Positions 35,337 to 45,184 are shown, numbered from the stretch's first letter. The stretch: 63,352 bases of DNA from Pseudomonadota bacterium (GCA_018241125.1 JAFEEL010000021.1:1-63352); one strand, 5' to 3'. Translations and numbers: made by a program. Notes: generated by a model not told the origin, from the sequence alone.

Positions 35337-38300
35337 TCAGCGCTGGGTACGCTCAAGCGTGATGGCCAGCACGGCGTGATGCACGTCCGGCTCGGGTGGG
35401 CCGACCAAGGTCAGCGCCAGCAGCGGACGTTCCGGATGCGGATTGGGCAAACGCAGCAGGCCCACGATCCCCAGTTGCTGGTAAGCGTTGAGATCGCGGG
35501 CATCGTTGCCCCAGGCGACGAACTGCATGCGCGAATCGCCCTGGGTATTGCGCCAGTAGCCTGCGGGCCGCTCACCGAACCCGAGCGCGATCGTCGCTTG
35601 GCTGCCGTCGGCGTAGTCCAGGCGGATCTGGCCGGGTGGCTTGCTGGCATCGATGCCGAAGTAGTTGGGAACGCCGATCAACAGGTCGACCGCGGCGATT
35701 GGGTCGGACGCGGCATGGGTCGGCCCGTTGCCGCCGATGGCAAAGCGGGCGTTCAGTGACCGCGCCAGATCGATGCCGCCGCGCACGTCGAAATCGATTC
35801 CCAGATAGCGCTGCCGGCCCTGCGGCAGCCAGGCGAAGTCACCGCCGCCGTGGAAGGCGGTATCCAGCGGCGCACGCAGGCCGAACGAATACGCGGCCGT
35901 CAGGTCGAGTTGATCGGTCGTCAGCCCTGAGTCGCGCGGCGGGATGCCGCCGCCGGGCAGCACTCGGACGCTGACCGGGAGCGATGGCGCCGCCGTGTTC
36001 AGCGGCCCGGGATCGCGCGCCCGCATCGCAGCGCGCTCTGCGGCGGTCGGTGGGGGCGTGGCGGTGGAGCCAGACGCGGTCGATGACAGTTCACGAAGAT
36101 CGACTTCGCGGGCGATTTCCGCAACCGGGCGCGAGTCGGGCGTGAGGTCCCAAACCAGCAAACGACCGCGCAGGCTGCGGGCCAGCAGGCGGTTGCCGTC
36201 GGGCGAAAATGCCAGCGTCGCCACCACGTCCGGGCGCGGCAGGGCGACGCGCAGGCTCGTCATGCGGATGTTTTGGTGAAGATCGAACAACACCGCGCCG
36301 TCGCGCAGTCCGCGCGCGTACCAGCGGCCGTCGCTGCTCACCGCGCCGGCATACATGTTGGTGTCGTCGATGAGTTCTGGCAGCGCGTGGAAAGAGCCGT
36401 CGGCTGCGACGATCTGGGTCGGGTCTGAATTGCTGATGATCGCCACGTCGGTGGAGCGCGGCAGTGGCACGAGGGCATGCACGTCGGTGACCGGCAGCGG
36501 TGTGGTGTGCTCTCCGCCGGTTGCGGGGAAGCGGCGCAACTCAAACATCTGTTTGCCGTTTTCCAGATGATGGAAGGCAATGACGGTCGCTTGGCGATCG
36601 TCGAACACGACGGTAGCCAACGTTCCTTTGCGTGAGTCCTCGCCGTAGCCGCGGGGGCGGTACGATCCGAGCGGCCCGGCGACGGCCTTCAGGGTCTTGC
36701 CATCGCGAACGCTGGCATCGCTGCGGTTCCACGCGGCTAAGCGACTGCCGTCCGGACTGAACGCCAGACCGTGGAGCATGCCCGGCAATGGCGTCGGGCC
36801 GGCCAGCAGTGCGCCATCGGCGAGGCGATAGATCACAGCAACCTCGCTGGTCAAATGGTCGCCCGTGGCCAACGATTGCGGCCAGGCGACGACGACCCGC
36901 AGGCCATCCGGACTCACGTCGGCATACGTCGGGGTGTTCGGCAGGGCAATCGGCGAGAACAGCGGGCGACCGCTGGTCGCATCGAAGGCAAACAGCGTCG
37001 GGCCGGCGAGCACGACCACGCGGCGACCGTCGGGGGTGAGTTCGGCAAAGCTGGGCGGCTGTGGCAGTTCGATGCGGGCGCCTCGCGCTCGCTCGGTGCG
37101 CGCGTCCACGACCCGCACGCCGCCGCCTTCGACCTCCGCCAGCCAGCGCCCGTCGAAGTGCACCGTGCCCGGTGCCATCGGCGCGGCGTGCCCGCTCTTG
37201 AGTGCCGGTGGGGGTGTCCGTTCCAGGCGCAGGTGCTGCACGTTCACGCTGGCCAGCAGGCCTTGCGTGGGTGCCCACGCGAAGGCCTGCGCCGACAGCG
37301 GGCTGCGCGCGTTGACGAAAGCGGTCAGGGGAAGCGCATCGCTGCGATCATTTACATTTTCGGTCGGAGCGACCTGCCAGAGCGCTTCGTTGTCGGTGTT
37401 GCCGGCAACCAACACGGTGCGGTGCGCGCGATCGACCTCCACCCGTTGCGGCGACGGCGCGCCACTGAGCGACCCATTGCCGGCGAACGGTGGTGCCAGC
37501 AGGCGACCTTCGGGCCACGACCACAGATAGACGCCGCCGCCGTCGGCCGCCGCAGCGAGCCATCCGTCGTCGCCGCTGAATGCCAAGTATCGGATCGGGA
37601 GGCTCGGCGCTGGCGCGGGGCGGCTGACCGTCAAGTTTCGCAAGTCCACCACCACGATTGCTCCGGCGCTGTCGCCCAACGCCAGCCACTGCGAATTGCC
37701 GCTATAGCGCCATGCGGCGATCGCGCCGAAGTCGCCAAGGTCGACCGTCGCGCGGGCTTTCAGGGTGTGTGCGTCCACCAGCATCACCGCGTGCTCGCGG
37801 GTGTCCTGCGCGAACACGCTTCCGTCCGGGGCCAGCAGCCGCGACGGTGTGCCCTTCCACGGGGGCGGTGCGGCCAGCGCCCCTTGCGGACTCCAAGGCT
37901 CGGCGGCCCACAGCTGCACGCGGCCGTCCTTGTCGGTCAGCAATGCGAAGCGACCGTCCTGCCCGTAGGTGACGTCGTCGAGCTGCGCGGCTTGCGGCGG
38001 GTCGCGCCATGCACCGCGCGCCGCATCCAGACGGCGCATCACCGATGCCGCCGGCAGCGGTGCGTCGCTGGTGAACGCCATCTGGGTCATGAGCACGGTG
38101 CGGTTGTCGGCCAGAAACTGCAGCGACTGCTGCGCAAACACGCGATCGTCCGGGCCGCCGCTGCCGTGCGGCAGGGCCCAGGACTGGTGGCCGCTGGCGA
38201 CGTCGTAGCCGCGCACGCCGGACTGCTCGGTGCTCAGGGCCAGACGCGTGCCGTCCGGACTGAACGCGATCGCGGCGGCCAGTGGCGGCACCGGCCACGC

Positions 38301-39665
38301 ATCGATCAGGCGTGGGTTGTTGTTTTCGAGGATGCCCAGCCGCTTGCGTGCACCCTCGAGGCGCTGCGGATCACTCCGCTGTTCCATCTCGCGTATGTTC
38401 GCCAGCAGCAGCGGTGCCGCGCGCCAGCCGTCGGGGGACTCCATGTAGCGTAACGCCGCGTCGTCGCGCGCGTTCCACAGATTGCGGCTGGCGGTGGCGG
38501 CGTTGTTGCGTGCGTTGCGCCATTGCATGCTGGTGGTCACCAGCCCGGCGGCCAGTGCGACGAACGCCAGTGCTGCGGTGGCGGCCAATTTCGGCTCGCG
38601 CCGCGCCCAGCGCGCCAGTCGGGTGACCGCGTTCAACGGCCGGGCGTGCACCGGGCGGCCTTCCACGAAGCGCGACAGGTCGTCGGCCAGTGCGCGGGCG
38701 CTGGGGTAACGGCGACCGGCTTCGCGCACGAGGCAATGGCCGATGATCGCCGCCAGATCGCGATGCAGCATCGGCACGAAATCGCGCGGATCGGGTGGAT
38801 TGCCGGATGCGACCAGTCGCAAGGTGGCCTCGGGGGTGGCGCCCAGGAAGGGCGCCCGCCCGGTGACCAGCTCGAACAAGATCGCCCCCAGACCCCAGAT
38901 ATCGGTTGCCGGAGTGACTTTTTGTGCCCGTGCGATGGCCTGCTCGGGGGCCATGTAGCTGGGCGTTCCGGACACTTCGTCCAAGGTGGCCGAGCGCCCG
39001 TGTTCGAGCCGCCGCGCCAGACCGAAGTCGGCCACGTACGGGGTACCGGCCTCGTCGAGCAGCACATTGGCGGGCTTGAGGTCCAGGTGCAAGACGCCCA
39101 GCTTGTGCGCGTAGTCGACCGCCTCGGCGACGGTGCGCAGTACCTGCGCGGCGCGCAGGGCGGGCATGCGGCCATCGCGCTGGAGCACGCTGGCCAGCGA
39201 GCCGCCGATGACCAGGCGCATCGAGAAATAGTGCATTTCGTCGGCACTGCCGACTTCGTAGATCGCCACGATGTTGGGGTGTTGCATGCGCGCGGCGCTC
39301 TGCGCTTCGTTGCGAAAGCGCTCGATGAACTCGCGCGATGCCCACGGCCCGGCGGCCAACAGCTTGACCGCCACCTCGCGATCCAGGCTGGTCTGGTGCG
39401 CTCGGTAGACCACCCCCATGCCACCCTTGCCGATCATCTCGCGCAACTCGTAGTCGCCGAAATGGCATTGCGCTGGATCGGACAGGTCGAGTTCGAGCGA
39501 TTCGGACGGGAGGATGGCCAGATGGCCGCCTTCCATCACGGCCGACTCGGCATTCAGGCTGCCGAACAACAGATCCGCCAATGCCGCGGCGGGCGCGCGC
39601 AGGCTCTCCAGCGGCTGCGAGGGGCCGCTGTCGATGCGCAGGGTGTCGTCCGATTTGGCGTTCAT
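35337..39665 (-). CDS. Giant Ser/Thr protein kinase with WD40-like sensor region
   Basis: A 1442-residue membrane kinase. The Hanks-type domain covers about residues 70-345: glycine loop IGKGGMGVVYRAH at 79, lysine K101 in EVAVKLLAAG, catalytic loop HLDLKPANVLLD near 195 (Leu replaces the usual Arg of HRD), DFG in VADFGLARRL and APE in YMAPEQA. A transmembrane helix (AATAALAFVALAAGLV) lies near 355-375. About 800 extracytoplasmic residues follow, with many FSPDGTRLAL-type blades (WD40/YVTN propeller). The last 170 residues contain WLPQGRQRYLGIDFDVRGGI and FGERPAGYW, resembling a carbohydrate-binding-like domain seen in planctomycete kinases. The start overlaps the stop of the degenerate sigma gene by 4 bases. 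The signal is unknown. Confidence 0.88.
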   Translation of the reverse strand: MNAKSDDTLRIDSGPSQPLESLRAPAAALADLLFGSLNAESAVMEGGHLAILPSESLELDLSDPAQCHFGDYELREMIGKGGMGVVYRAHQTSLDREVAVKLLAAGPWASREFIERFRNEAQSAARMQHPNIVAIYEVGSADEMHYFSMRLVIGGSLASVLQRDGRMPALRAAQVLRTVAEAVDYAHKLGVLHLDLKPANVLLDEAGTPYVADFGLARRLEHGRSATLDEVSGTPSYMAPEQAIARAQKVTPATDIWGLGAILFELVTGRAPFLGATPEATLRLVASGNPPDPRDFVPMLHRDLAAIIGHCLVREAGRRYPSARALADDLSRFVEGRPVHARPLNAVTRLARWARREPKLAATAALAFVALAAGLVTTSMQWRNARNNAATASRNLWNARDDAALRYMESPDGWRAAPLLLANIREMEQRSDPQRLEGARKRLGILENNNPRLIDAWPVPPLAAAIAFSPDGTRLALSTEQSGVRGYDVASGHQSWALPHGSGGPDDRVFAQQSLQFLADNRTVLMTQMAFTSDAPLPAASVMRRLDAARGAWRDPPQAAQLDDVTYGQDGRFALLTDKDGRVQLWAAEPWSPQGALAAPPPWKGTPSRLLAPDGSVFAQDTREHAVMLVDAHTLKARATVDLGDFGAIAAWRYSGNSQWLALGDSAGAIVVVDLRNLTVSRPAPAPSLPIRYLAFSGDDGWLAAAADGGGVYLWSWPEGRLLAPPFAGNGSLSGAPSPQRVEVDRAHRTVLVAGNTDNEALWQVAPTENVNDRSDALPLTAFVNARSPLSAQAFAWAPTQGLLASVNVQHLRLERTPPPALKSGHAAPMAPGTVHFDGRWLAEVEGGGVRVVDARTERARGARIELPQPPSFAELTPDGRRVVVLAGPTLFAFDATSGRPLFSPIALPNTPTYADVSPDGLRVVVAWPQSLATGDHLTSEVAVIYRLADGALLAGPTPLPGMLHGLAFSPDGSRLAAWNRSDASVRDGKTLKAVAGPLGSYRPRGYGEDSRKGTLATVVFDDRQATVIAFHHLENGKQMFELRRFPATGGEHTTPLPVTDVHALVPLPRSTDVAIISNSDPTQIVAADGSFHALPELIDDTNMYAGAVSSDGRWYARGLRDGAVLFDLHQNIRMTSLRVALPRPDVVATLAFSPDGNRLLARSLRGRLLVWDLTPDSRPVAEIAREVDLRELSSTASGSTATPPPTAAERAAMRARDPGPLNTAAPSLPVSVRVLPGGGIPPRDSGLTTDQLDLTAAYSFGLRAPLDTAFHGGGDFAWLPQGRQRYLGIDFDVRGGIDLARSLNARFAIGGNGPTHAASDPIAAVDLLIGVPNYFGIDASKPPGQIRLDYADGSQATIALGFGERPAGYWRNTQGDSRMQFVAWGNDARDLNAYQQLGIVGLLRLPNPHPERPLLALTLVGPPEPDVHHAVLAITLERTQR

Positions 39666-40375
39666 GGCCGATCCCGCAGCGCCGCGTACAGGATGGTTTG
39701 CTCGCGTGCCAAATCTTGCGTGTCGGCCACGGTATCGGCCAGTTCGCCCCCGGCGATCTCGCGCAGCCGCTGGCGCAGGCGCTTGAGGGCGACGACCAGC
39801 GCGATCGGCTGCATGTGCAGGCGCTGGCCGATGTTTTCCAGCACGCCCGGCGCCGGGTCGCGGGCGATGAACTCGCACAGCGCCTGATACATCGGCAGAT
39901 GTCCGGTTTGCGCCGCCTCGGTGTGCAGGCGCTGCAGGGCATGGGCGAGCAACTCCACTGCGAAGGCGCGCTGGTATGCCTGCTCGGGCGACGCCAGTTG
40001 CGCCACCTCCGCCTGATAGCGGGGTTCCAGATCGCTCGGCGGCGTCCAGTGGTCGCCGTCGCCGTCGCCGGCGGCGAGCTTCCCCCGCCAGTCCTGCCCG
40101 AGGAGCCGATTCAGGCGCGACCACAGGTAGGCGCGCAACGACTGCCCCTGCGCCGGGCGGGCGGCTGCCGGCTGCGCCAGTTCGCGCAGGAACAACCGGC
40201 ACAAATCGATCGCGATCGCCGGCGCGTGCCCGCAACGGCGGAAACAGGCGTAGATCGGGAAGCTGTAAGCGCGCGCAAGGGTCAGCAGCGGATCTTCGGC
40301 GCCCGCCGTCTGGCCGGTCGTGCCGTGCAGGACGATCGACCACCGCGTGTGCGCAAAACTGCCCGCTGATTGCAT
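39662..40375 (-). CDS. Degenerate ECF sigma-factor-like protein
   Basis: A 237-residue protein distantly similar to the ECF factor encoded next to it. Both begin with a T(R/Q)WS(I/L)V motif, continue with a region-2-like ARAYSFPIYACFRRCGHAP, and end with a region-4-like IGQRLHMQPIALVVALKRLRQRLREI. The core-binding and -10 recognition stretch EDLTQAFFAEF of the neighbour is replaced by IDLCRLFLREL, so sigma activity is doubtful. It is translationally coupled to the kinase (ATGA). It may be a regulator or adaptor of the kinase, or a decaying duplicate. No homologue with known function is recognised. Confidence 0.6.
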   Translation of the reverse strand: MQSAGSFAHTRWSIVLHGTTGQTAGAEDPLLTLARAYSFPIYACFRRCGHAPAIAIDLCRLFLRELAQPAAARPAQGQSLRAYLWSRLNRLLGQDWRGKLAAGDGDGDHWTPPSDLEPRYQAEVAQLASPEQAYQRAFAVELLAHALQRLHTEAAQTGHLPMYQALCEFIARDPAPGVLENIGQRLHMQPIALVVALKRLRQRLREIAGGELADTVADTQDLAREQTILYAALRDRP

Positions 40376-40464
40376 GTGACGCCCCCGTTTCCGGCCGTTC
40401 CCCGTTCTACCAGCCTGATACAGGAATCGGCGGCCTCGATGACGGCGCCGTCGCTGCGGTTACG

Positions 40465-41172
40465 TTACTCCATTACGCCGGCCAGCGCAGCGCGCAGATC
40501 GCGCAGCTCCGCGTCCAGATCCGCACGTGCGTGGGTGGTGTGGGCCAACTGCGCCAGAACGTGCTCGCGCAGGCGACGGCGCATGCGGTGCACGGTTGCC
40601 GCCAAGGTGTTGGGCCGCACGTTCATCTCGCGGGCCAGCACTGCGTAGTCGGCCTCGGCGGGCGGTTCGATCAGGAACTCCCGCAGCCTCGAGAACACGT
40701 CGAGCTTACCGGCGGCCTGGGCTTCGGCGCGCAGCGCACGCAGGGCCGCATCGATCACCGTCAGCGCCCAGCGGCGTTCGAAGACACGATCGGGCGAGTC
40801 GCGTTCTGCGGCCCGCAGGCCGTCGTCGGTTCCCGGAGCTTCCAGCGAGGTCATGTGCGCCGCGCCGCCGCGCTTGATGGCTCTGGCCGCTTGTGTGGAG
40901 TTGATCAGAAAATGCTTGAGCGATGTCAGCAGGTAGGTGCGAAAGCGGCGGCGGCCGGGTTCGGCGCCTGCGTGCAAGGCGGTCGCCACGAACTCGGCGA
41001 AAAACGCTTGCGTCAGATCCTCGGCATCCTCGACGCCGGCGTGCGCGCGGATATAGGCCAGCACCGGGGGGCGATAGGTGCGACACAGATCGTCCAGCGC
41101 CGCGCGCGCATCGTGTTCGCCGCTGCCGGCGCGGCGCACCAGACTCCATTGCGTGGACGCGAAGCGTGTCAT
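40465..41172 (-). CDS. ECF-type RNA polymerase sigma factor
   Basis: A 235-residue sigma-70 family factor of the type common in Planctomycetes, Acidobacteria and myxobacteria. The opening FASTQWSLVRRAGSGEHDAR, then LCRTYRPPVLAYIRAHAGVEDAEDLTQAFFAEF (given here as two adjoining parts: LCRTYRPPVLAYIRAH and VEDAEDLTQAFFAEF), is region 2. Region 4 has YAVLAREMNVRPNTLAATVHRMRRRLREHV. No anti-sigma gene is adjacent; instead the next genes downstream are the degenerate sigma and the Ser/Thr kinase, as in kinase-controlled ECF groups. It starts 75 bases after the pyrH stop. Confidence 0.85.
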   Translation of the reverse strand: MTRFASTQWSLVRRAGSGEHDARAALDDLCRTYRPPVLAYIRAHAGVEDAEDLTQAFFAEFVATALHAGAEPGRRRFRTYLLTSLKHFLINSTQAARAIKRGGAAHMTSLEAPGTDDGLRAAERDSPDRVFERRWALTVIDAALRALRAEAQAAGKLDVFSRLREFLIEPPAEADYAVLAREMNVRPNTLAATVHRMRRRLREHVLAQLAHTTHARADLDAELRDLRAALAGVME

Positions 41173-41247
41173 GGCGCAGATTGCGATGGGCCAATGTGCA
41201 GCCGTGCATCCGTCAGTGTAACGGCGTTGCCGCCGCCGGCGCGCCGG

Positions 41248-41985
41248 TCAACCGCGATTGACCAGCGTTCCGATCGCCTCGCCGTGCAGGATGCGCGCCA
41301 GATTGCCGGCGCGGGTCATGTCGTAGATGCGCAGCGGCAGGTCGTGGTCGCGGCACAGGGCGATGGCGGCGGTGTCCATCACCTGCAGGTTGTTGGCGAT
41401 CACCTGCTCGTAGCCCAGCCGGTCGTAGCGCACCGCGTCGGCGAACTTTTTCGGGTCCTTGTCGTACACGCCATCGACCTTGGTGGCCTTGAGCAGCAGG
41501 TCGGCGCCGACTTCCACCGCCCGCAGCGCGGCGGCCGAATCGGTGGTGAAGAACGGGTTGCCGGTGCCGGCGGCGAAGATCACGATGCGGCCTTTTTCCA
41601 GATGGCGGATGGCGCGGCGGCGGATGAAGTCCTCGCACACCTCGTTGATCTTCAACGCGCTCATCACCCGCACCTTGGCGCCGAGTTTTTCCAGCGCGTC
41701 CTGCATCGCTAGCGCGTTCATCACCGTGGCCAGCATGCCCATGTGGTCGCCGGTCACCCGATCCATGCCGCCGGCAGCCAGGCCCGCGCCACGGAAGATG
41801 TTGCCGCCGCCGATCACCAGTCCGATCTCGATGCCGGCCTGCTGCGCCTCGATGATTTCCCGCGCCAGCCGACCCAGCACCTCCGGGTCGATGCCGTAAT
41901 CCTCGCGGCCCATCAGGGCCTCGCCGGAGAGCTTGAGCAGGATGCGGCGAAAATGCGGCTTGAGCACGGCGACGGTCGCGGTCAT
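41248..41985 (-). CDS. pyrH: UMP kinase
   Basis: A 245-residue hexameric amino-acid-kinase-fold enzyme that phosphorylates UMP. Motifs are [13 protein letters not shown] at the N-terminus, [49 protein letters not shown] and [21 protein letters not shown] 41985 has a CGAGGA ribosome-binding site at good spacing, and the in-frame start at 42006 has none. It is followed downstream by the accessory ECF/kinase block instead of frr. Confidence 0.96.
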   Translation of the reverse strand: MTATVAVLKPHFRRILLKLSGEALMGREDYGIDPEVLGRLAREIIEAQQAGIEIGLVIGGGNIFRGAGLAAGGMDRVTGDHMGMLATVMNALAMQDALEKLGAKVRVMSALKINEVCEDFIRRRAIRHLEKGRIVIFAAGTGNPFFTTDSAAALRAVEVGADLLLKATKVDGVYDKDPKKFADAVRYDRLGYEQVIANNLQVMDTAAIALCRDHDLPLRIYDMTRAGNLARILHGEAIGTLVNRG

Positions 41986-42061
41986 GCAAATCCTCGGGGC
42001 AGGCAAACGGGCGAATTCTAGCCGTTTGCACCAGCCCCGTGTGATCGCCGTGGCATTTCGA

Positions 42062-43012
42062 TCAGTGCGCGAACTCGATCTTGTGCTCGGGCGTGGCGAA
42101 GCCCACGGTGATCGCGCCTTCGCCGATGTTCACCATGCCGGTAAGGCCCATCACCGTCTCACCCATGCGCACGCCTTGCGCTTCGCAGGCGCGGGCGAGC
42201 ACGTCGTAGCCGGGGAGTGAACGCAAGGTGTCCAGCTCGCCGCCGTAGCTGAGGTTGAGGTAGGGCGCAAGCAGGCCTTTCTTGACGCGATCCGCCGCGT
42301 AAGTCAGCAGCATGCGAGTGGAGTTCTCGAAACCTTTGGCTTTGCCGACGGCGGCTGTTTCGTTGCGGTGGGCGCACAGGATTGGCTTGATGTCGAGCAG
42401 GGTGCCCAACGTCGCCTTCATCCAGGTAACGCTGCGATCGCCGCGCTTCATTGCGCGTGCGCGCAGGTATTTCACGTCGCGCACCACGGCGAAGCCGTAG
42501 GTGTTTTTGGACAGATCCATCAAGCGGTCGTAGATCGGGTTGTAGTCGATCCCCGCCTCGATCATGCGCACGCCTTCGAGTACGGTGATGGCCTGCCCGG
42601 CGAACAAGGTCTGGCTGTCGATCACACGCATCTGGAAGATGCCTTTCAGTCCGGCATCCTTGCGGATCGGATGGTAATAACGAAGGATTTCGCGGCTGGC
42701 GGCAACGGTGTTTTCGTACACTGGGCTGCGCGAGGACATGATGCACATGCAGAACACGAAGTCGTAGTCGATGACCAGCTTCGACAGAAACAATTCGCGG
42801 ATCTGTTCGACTGAAAACGGCGTGGACTCGGCGGCGTGGCCCTTGTCACCCAAGTGCTGACGGTAGAAGCGCAGGCTCGCCGCGGCGTCGCGCTCGTCAT
42901 TGAACACGGCATCGCCCATGTGCACCTTGATCGGCTCAAGAATCACCTTGTGCTCGTCGAGCCACTCGCGCGGCAAGTCGCAAGTCGAATCCACCACCAT
43001 TCCGATACGCAT
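42062..43012 (-). CDS. DegV family fatty-acid-binding protein
   Basis: A 316-residue two-domain DegV protein. The family pattern [13 protein letters not shown] opens it, with [11 protein letters not shown] next, [18 protein letters not shown] in the lipid-contact region, [13 protein letters not shown] and FGVSLAYG-like [16 protein letters not shown] in the second domain. DegV proteins bind a fatty acid and can act as acyl-carrier partners of FakA kinases; no fakA is seen here. AAGGGGG precedes ATG 43012. It sits between tsf and pyrH, which are usually adjacent. Confidence 0.85.
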   Translation of the reverse strand: MRIGMVVDSTCDLPREWLDEHKVILEPIKVHMGDAVFNDERDAAASLRFYRQHLGDKGHAAESTPFSVEQIRELFLSKLVIDYDFVFCMCIMSSRSPVYENTVAASREILRYYHPIRKDAGLKGIFQMRVIDSQTLFAGQAITVLEGVRMIEAGIDYNPIYDRLMDLSKNTYGFAVVRDVKYLRARAMKRGDRSVTWMKATLGTLLDIKPILCAHRNETAAVGKAKGFENSTRMLLTYAADRVKKGLLAPYLNLSYGGELDTLRSLPGYDVLARACEAQGVRMGETVMGLTGMVNIGEGAITVGFATPEHKIEFAH

Positions 43013-43150
43013 TTCGTTTCCCCCTTGCGCCGAGCCCCGTGGGCGGCATTTGGCTGGTCAACGTCGGCCGGACTGCGTACAGCGTTGGCTATTCATTTCA
43101 CGAAAGCTGGCGCTTGTCCAGTGGGGCAGGCAAGGGAGCGTGATCGAGGT

Positions 43151-43184
43151 CAACAAAAAAGGCCGCCGGTTTCCCGGCGGCCTT
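43151..43184 (-). terminator. Intrinsic terminator after tsf
   Basis: On the minus strand AAGGCCGCCGG pairs perfectly with CCGGCGGCCTT (43159-43169 and 43174-43184, 4-base loop) and is followed by TTTTTTGTTG. It closes the rpsB-tsf unit before degV. Confidence 0.92.
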
Positions 43185-43208
43185 GCGTGTTGCGGTGCAG
43201 CGGAGCTT

Positions 43209-44081
43209 CTACGCCAAACCGGCCTGCTTCATCACCTCGGCGGCGAAGTCCTCTTCCTTCTTCTCCACCCCTTCGCCCACGGCAATGCGGGTGAAGCCCA
43301 GCACCTGTGCGCCGGCCTTCTTGAGCACCGCCTCGACCGTGCTGGCGTTGTCGATCACGTAGGCTTGCCCGGTCAGGCACATCTCGGCCAGCATCTTGTT
43401 GACCTTGCCGCCGATCATCTTTTCGAGAATTTCGACCGGCTTGCCGGAGTCTTTGACCTGCGCCAGAGCAATTTCCTTCTCTTTGGCCACGATCTCGGCC
43501 GGCACCATGTCAGGGGAGACGTAGGGCGGATTCATTGCCGCCACGTGCATCGCCAAACCCTTGGCCAGCTCGGCGTCGCCGCCCTTGACTTCCACCAGCA
43601 CGCCGATGCGCCCGCCGTGCACGTAGGCGCCGACGTGGTGGGCGCTGTCCATCCGCACCACGCGGCGCACCTGGATGTTCTCGCCGATCTTGGCGACCAG
43701 CCACTGGCGGCCTTCCTCGACGGTCTTGCCGTATTCGGTCTGCGCGGTCTTGAGCGCTTCGGCGTCCTGCGCGCCGCTACTCAGCGCGGTGCGCGCGACG
43801 ACGTCGGAGAACTGGATGAAGTTGGAATCCTTGGCGACGAAATCGGTCTCGGAGTTGACCTCCACCAGCACTGCTTTGCCACCGTCGCGGGCGAGCACGA
43901 TGCGCCCTTCGGCGGCCACGCGCCCGGCCTTCTTGTCGGCCTTGGCAAGGCCCGTGATGCGCAGGTGCTCCATCGCCGCTTCGATGTCGCCTCCCTTTTC
44001 GGACAGCGCCTTCTTGCATTCCATCATGCCGGCGCCGGAGCGCTCGCGCAGTTCTTTCACCAGACTGGCGGTGATTTCCAT
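43209..44081 (-). CDS. tsf: Elongation factor Ts
   Basis: A 290-residue nucleotide-exchange factor for EF-Tu. The N-terminal domain carries [19 protein letters not shown] and the core motif [15 protein letters not shown]; the second half has [15 protein letters not shown] and the coiled-coil region. The length fits the family (280-295). It is downstream of rpsB with a 209-base gap that contains a REP-like hairpin, and it ends at a strong intrinsic terminator. Confidence 0.97.
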   Translation of the reverse strand: MEITASLVKELRERSGAGMMECKKALSEKGGDIEAAMEHLRITGLAKADKKAGRVAAEGRIVLARDGGKAVLVEVNSETDFVAKDSNFIQFSDVVARTALSSGAQDAEALKTAQTEYGKTVEEGRQWLVAKIGENIQVRRVVRMDSAHHVGAYVHGGRIGVLVEVKGGDAELAKGLAMHVAAMNPPYVSPDMVPAEIVAKEKEIALAQVKDSGKPVEILEKMIGGKVNKMLAEMCLTGQAYVIDNASTVEAVLKKAGAQVLGFTRIAVGEGVEKKEEDFAAEVMKQAGLA

Positions 44082-44097
44082 CGTGTTACCTCATGTG

Positions 44098-44128
44098 GTG
44101 GGAGGGCGCTGGCGCCCTGCGGGATTGA
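44098..44128. repeat. REP-like hairpin between rpsB and tsf
   Basis: GTGGGAGGGCGCTGGCGCCCTGCGGGA contains a perfect GGGCGC/GCGCCC stem and starts with the same GTGGGAGGGC as the 42-base units in the M16 gene. It may modulate rpsB-tsf message stability or termination. Confidence 0.75.
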
Positions 44129-44290
44129 TTCGCGACTCCCTGCAAGTGGGGCTGGCCGGGCCAGTTCTCAATCGCAGGTCGTGCGCAGACTGCGGATGCC
44201 GCGATGTTTGCGGCGGCGCGGCTTCGGCTGGGCGAATCGCGTCGCGCCGGGATTGCAGTCGCCCGGCGCTTGCGATCACTGTGGCCGGGA

Positions 44291-45184
44291 TTACTTGGCC
44301 CGGTCGGTCTGCGGACGACGCGGGCCGCCCGGACGGGGCTTGCCCGGCGGACGACGGTCGCCGCGATCGTTGCGGTCGCCACGCTCGCGCTCGCCACCCG
44401 GGCGACGCTCACCGGCACGCTTGGCCTTGTCGTCACGCGGCACCGGGTTGCCGTCGGCGTCGAGCTCGACGAACTCGTCCTCACTGCGGCCCACGATCGG
44501 CGCGGCGGCCTTGCCTTCGAGCACCGCGTCGGCGGCAGCGCGGGCGTACAGCTGCACGGCGCGGATGGCGTCGTCGTTGCCGGGGATGGCGTAATCGACC
44601 AACGACGGATCGTAGTTGGTATCCACCACGGCGACGACCGGGATGCCGAGCTTGCGTGCTTCCTTGACGGCGATGTCCTCGTGGCCGATGTCGATCACGA
44701 ACAGCGCGTCGGGCAGACGATCCAGGCCTTTGATGCCGCCCAGCGAGGCGTCCAGCTTGTCGCGTTCGCGGCGCAGGGTCAGCACTTCATGTTTGACCAG
44801 CTTCTCGAATGTGCCGTCGGTCTCGGCGGCCTCGAGTTCCTTCAATCGTGCGACGGACTTTTTCACGGTGGCGAAATTGGTCAGCGTGCCGCCGAGCCAG
44901 CGCTGGGTCATGTACGGCATGCCGCAGCGGGTGGCTTCTTCCTTGACCGCCTCGCGCGCCGAGCGCTTGGTGCCGATGAACAAAATTTGCCCGCGCTTTT
45001 GCGCGATCGCCGACAGGAAGTTCATCGCGTCGGTGAACAGCGGGACGGTCTTTTCGAGGTTGATGATGTGGATCTTGCCGCGCGCGCCGAAAATGTACGG
45101 CGCCATGCGGGGGTTCCAGTAGCGGGTTTGGTGGCCGAAATGCACGCCGGCTTCCAGCATCTGGCGCATGGTGACTTGGGGCAT
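44291..45184 (-). CDS. rpsB: 30S ribosomal protein S2, with a long basic tail
   Basis: A 297-residue S2. The family core is clear: [78 protein letters not shown] and PIPGND-like [15 protein letters not shown]2 is usually about 240-260 residues; here roughly 50 extra residues rich in Arg, Gly, Asp and Pro follow [11 protein letters not shown]. The tail keeps the same high-GC codon use. GGAG lies before ATG 45184. Normally divergent from map; here an IS and a marR operon separate them. Confidence 0.95.
   Translation of the reverse strand: MPQVTMRQMLEAGVHFGHQTRYWNPRMAPYIFGARGKIHIINLEKTVPLFTDAMNFLSAIAQKRGQILFIGTKRSAREAVKEEATRCGMPYMTQRWLGGTLTNFATVKKSVARLKELEAAETDGTFEKLVKHEVLTLRRERDKLDASLGGIKGLDRLPDALFVIDIGHEDIAVKEARKLGIPVVAVVDTNYDPSLVDYAIPGNDDAIRAVQLYARAAADAVLEGKAAAPIVGRSEDEFVELDADGNPVPRDDKAKRAGERRPGGERERGDRNDRGDRRPPGKPRPGGPRRPQTDRAK

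Noticed and set aside
40465-41172. Anti-sigma factor expected near the ECF gene
   Set aside because: No nearby frame has a zinc-binding anti-sigma motif or FecR-like domain; the neighbours are a sigma-like protein and a kinase.
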